Origin: JBOFDK01 sp051650305
Lineage (GTDB): Bacteria; Bacillota; Clostridia; Lachnospirales; Cellulosilyticaceae
NCBI GenBank assembly: GCA_051650305.1
Contig: JBOFIT010000253.1
Span: 1-7,202, forward strand
Length of the DNA stretch: 7,202 nt
Direction of reading: 5' to 3'
The translations under genes were made by a program, and so were the position numbers. Of the stretch, positions 6,216 to 7,202 are shown in pieces. Within the stretch, counting starts at the first letter, position 1, and each line of letters opens with the position of its first letter. The notes under the pieces are model-generated. The model searched no databases. It was given only the letters and a program-made list of their open reading frames with translations, and was not told where the DNA came from.

Positions 6216-6755
6216 TTATTGCTGCTCTACGCGGAAATAGCTTTCAAAATCCACGACTTCATCTACCATCACGTCCTCTGTTTGTGGCTCGAAAAGAAAC
6301 CAAGGGTCCACTGGCACACCGCCTATACGGTATTCAAAATGCAAATGAGGACCTGTCACATCGCCCGTAGCACCTGAGAATCCTATCCATTGCCCCGGTA
6401 GCACATAGTCGCCTTCCGTCACCCCATAAGCACTTAAATGCATATAACGAGAGCTGCTGCCATCCTCATGCTCAATAAAGATCATATGGCCGCCACCTTT
6501 CGTAACCCCTTTCGAATCAGGTGCTGCTTTCACGACACGACCGCCTGCCACAGCATAAAGAGGTGTATACATCGGTGCTACCACATCAATGCCTTCATGT
6601 GTATAACCACCTCTCACCTGTCCAAAAGGTGCAATAACTTCTGTTGCATATTGTATCGGACTCTGCCAAAGTATCGCCTCCATCCCATAAACAGATGCAA
6701 AACTAGCCAGCCACATACTTGTCCCACATAGCAGACTTATAAGTATCTTCTTCAT
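6216..6755 (-). CDS. Exported M23-family (LytM-like) zinc metallopeptidase
   Basis: M23 enzymes are zinc endopeptidases that cut peptidoglycan cross-bridges or stem peptides outside the membrane. The 179-residue protein starts with a Sec signal peptide (MKK, hydrophobic core ILISLLCGTSMWLASFA, likely cleavage near residue 24; no proper lipobox around C10). Almost all the rest is one M23 domain. HxxxD supplies H53 and D57 (THEGIDVVAP), H106 lies in YMHLS, and HLH supplies H137 and H139 (TGPHLHFEYR). All expected zinc and catalytic residues are present, so it should be active. There is no SH3, LysM or coiled-coil domain, only a short acidic tail (157-179). A longer reading from a TTG at 6803 is rejected because it starts at the upstream terminator. 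The ATG at 6753-6755 has GGAGGGAG 8 nt upstream. A divisome, spore or general autolysin role cannot be decided from sequence. Confidence 0.92.
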   Translation of the reverse strand: MKKILISLLCGTSMWLASFASVYGMEAILWQSPIQYATEVIAPFGQVRGGYTHEGIDVVAPMYTPLYAVAGGRVVKAAPDSKGVTKGGGHMIFIEHEDGSSSRYMHLSAYGVTEGDYVLPGQWIGFSGATGDVTGPHLHFEYRIGGVPVDPWFLFEPQTEDVMVDEVVDFESYFRVEQQ

Positions 6756-6801
6756 ATGTATTTCTCCCTCCAGTAATAGAGCTATTTTTCTCTTTATCGA
6801 C

Positions 6802-6829
6802 AAAAAAGAGCCTACTTATTATAGACTCT
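6802..6829 (-). terminator. Intrinsic terminator after the partial right-edge gene
   Basis: On the minus strand, directly after the TAG stop at 6831-6833, arms at 6822-6829 and 6807-6814 form an 8-bp stem (one G-U pair) with a 7-base loop. It is followed by six T (the A run at 6802-6807 on the plus strand). This is a standard Rho-independent terminator and separates the right-edge gene from the M23 gene. Confidence 0.85.
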
Positions 6830-6830
6830 C

Positions 6831-7202
6831 CTACTCATTTATGCAATTTCTTTCCATTATTTCTTTTTCTACCAATGCCTTCGAAACATACATCACTGCT
6901 ATAAGTGGTGCAAATCGTTTATAGTAGACATTCCCTTCTTCATACTTACTCTGAGCTTTTTCCGTCTTATGAATAATAGATACAATAGGTGGCAACGCCT
7001 GCTCCAAATCCTCCATCGTATACACGTGTGCTTGTCCATCTGCTTCCACAAGGCTTTTGGCAATCTTCAACGCCTTTATACGATTACGCAGTAAGGTGTG
7101 CTGTGATGTTCCTTCTTTAAACTTAGGCTGTATCTTCTCACATTTACTTATGGTAGAATCAATACCCTTTAAAGCTTGCTGTCGTTCCTCTGGTGTTATA
7201 AC
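6831..7202 (-). CDS. Unidentified protein with a duplicated ~59-residue unit (5' end beyond window)
   Basis: The frame is open from the right edge of the window to the TAG at 6831-6833, giving 123 residues. The N-terminus is missing. I do not recognise the family. Visible residues 2-53 and 61-112 align without gaps at a constant offset of 59, with 20 identities in 52 positions. Shared positions include T/E, QAL, I.S, I.K.EK.Q.K..EG and K.LVE. The protein is therefore at least two tandem copies of one helical unit, and more may lie beyond the edge. It is highly charged, with no visible membrane segment in this part. Each unit looks like two or three helices with a conserved EG turn. A start at an internal TTG (7068-7070) would cut through the first repeat and is rejected. 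A strong terminator follows the stop. The gene is likely real because the repeat conservation is at the protein level. Confidence 0.72.
   Translation of the reverse strand, partial: VITPEERQQALKGIDSTISKCEKIQPKFKEGTSQHTLLRNRIKALKIAKSLVEADGQAHVYTMEDLEQALPPIVSIIHKTEKAQSKYEEGNVYYKRFAPLIAVMYVSKALVEKEIMERNCINE

Noticed and set aside
6723..6755. Lipoprotein signal in the M23 protein (C10)
   Set aside because: The residues before the cysteine are SLL, not a lipobox, and the hydrophobic core continues past it.
6756..6803. Longer M23 gene starting at TTG 6803
   Set aside because: It begins at the terminator of the upstream gene and would hide the N-terminus of a clear signal peptide. The ATG at 6755 has a strong ribosome binding site.
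6775..6803. Possible M23 promoter (TTGTCG, 17 bp, TCTATT)
   Set aside because: Both boxes match poorly, and the predicted transcription start would fall within the ribosome binding site.
6831..7070. Right-edge gene starting at an internal TTG (7068-7070)
   Set aside because: The frame stays open to the window edge and the upstream part matches the second half as a repeat, so the gene is longer.

Overview
The window looks like chromosomal DNA of a low-GC Gram-positive bacterium. I would place it in the Clostridia, probably near the Lachnospirales (Lachnospiraceae or Cellulosilyticum-like). The grounds are AT-rich coding sequence, strong AGGAGG-type ribosome binding sites, sigma-A style promoters, and the neighbourhood yicC-gmk-rpoZ-priA divergent from rqcH. 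The genus is inference only. I see no mobile element, CRISPR array, tRNA or rRNA.

Layout. Positions 1-3741 (minus strand) hold a housekeeping operon transcribed right to left: yicC (endoribonuclease family), gmk (guanylate kinase), rpoZ (RNA polymerase omega) and priA (primosomal helicase, C-terminus cut off by the window edge). The genes are closely spaced. A perfect 14-bp-arm hairpin covers the rpoZ stop codon and separates rpoZ from priA. Positions 3742-3865 are a compact divergent intergenic region with two convincing sigma-A promoters placed back to back, their -35 boxes sharing one base pair. Positions 3866-5626 (plus strand) are rqcH, the NFACT-family ribosome quality control factor. 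The coding region contains a long perfect inverted repeat.

rqcH converges on a 164-residue protein I do not recognise (5623-6117, minus). The two stop codons overlap and sit inside a shared bidirectional terminator. Upstream of that gene lie an exported M23 metallopeptidase (6216-6755, minus), a clear intrinsic terminator (6802-6829), and the 3' end of an unidentified gene (6831-7202, minus). The visible part of that last protein is two copies of one ~59-residue unit.

The operon groups nucleotide metabolism and transcription (gmk, rpoZ), RNA turnover (yicC) and replication restart (priA), and its promoter overlaps that of a translation-rescue gene (rqcH). The right end is less conserved: a cell-wall enzyme flanked by two uncharacterised proteins. 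I found no obvious new multi-gene system. The points most worth following are the overlapping promoters, the terminator shared by two coding ends, the hairpin inside rqcH, and the duplicated domain at the right edge.
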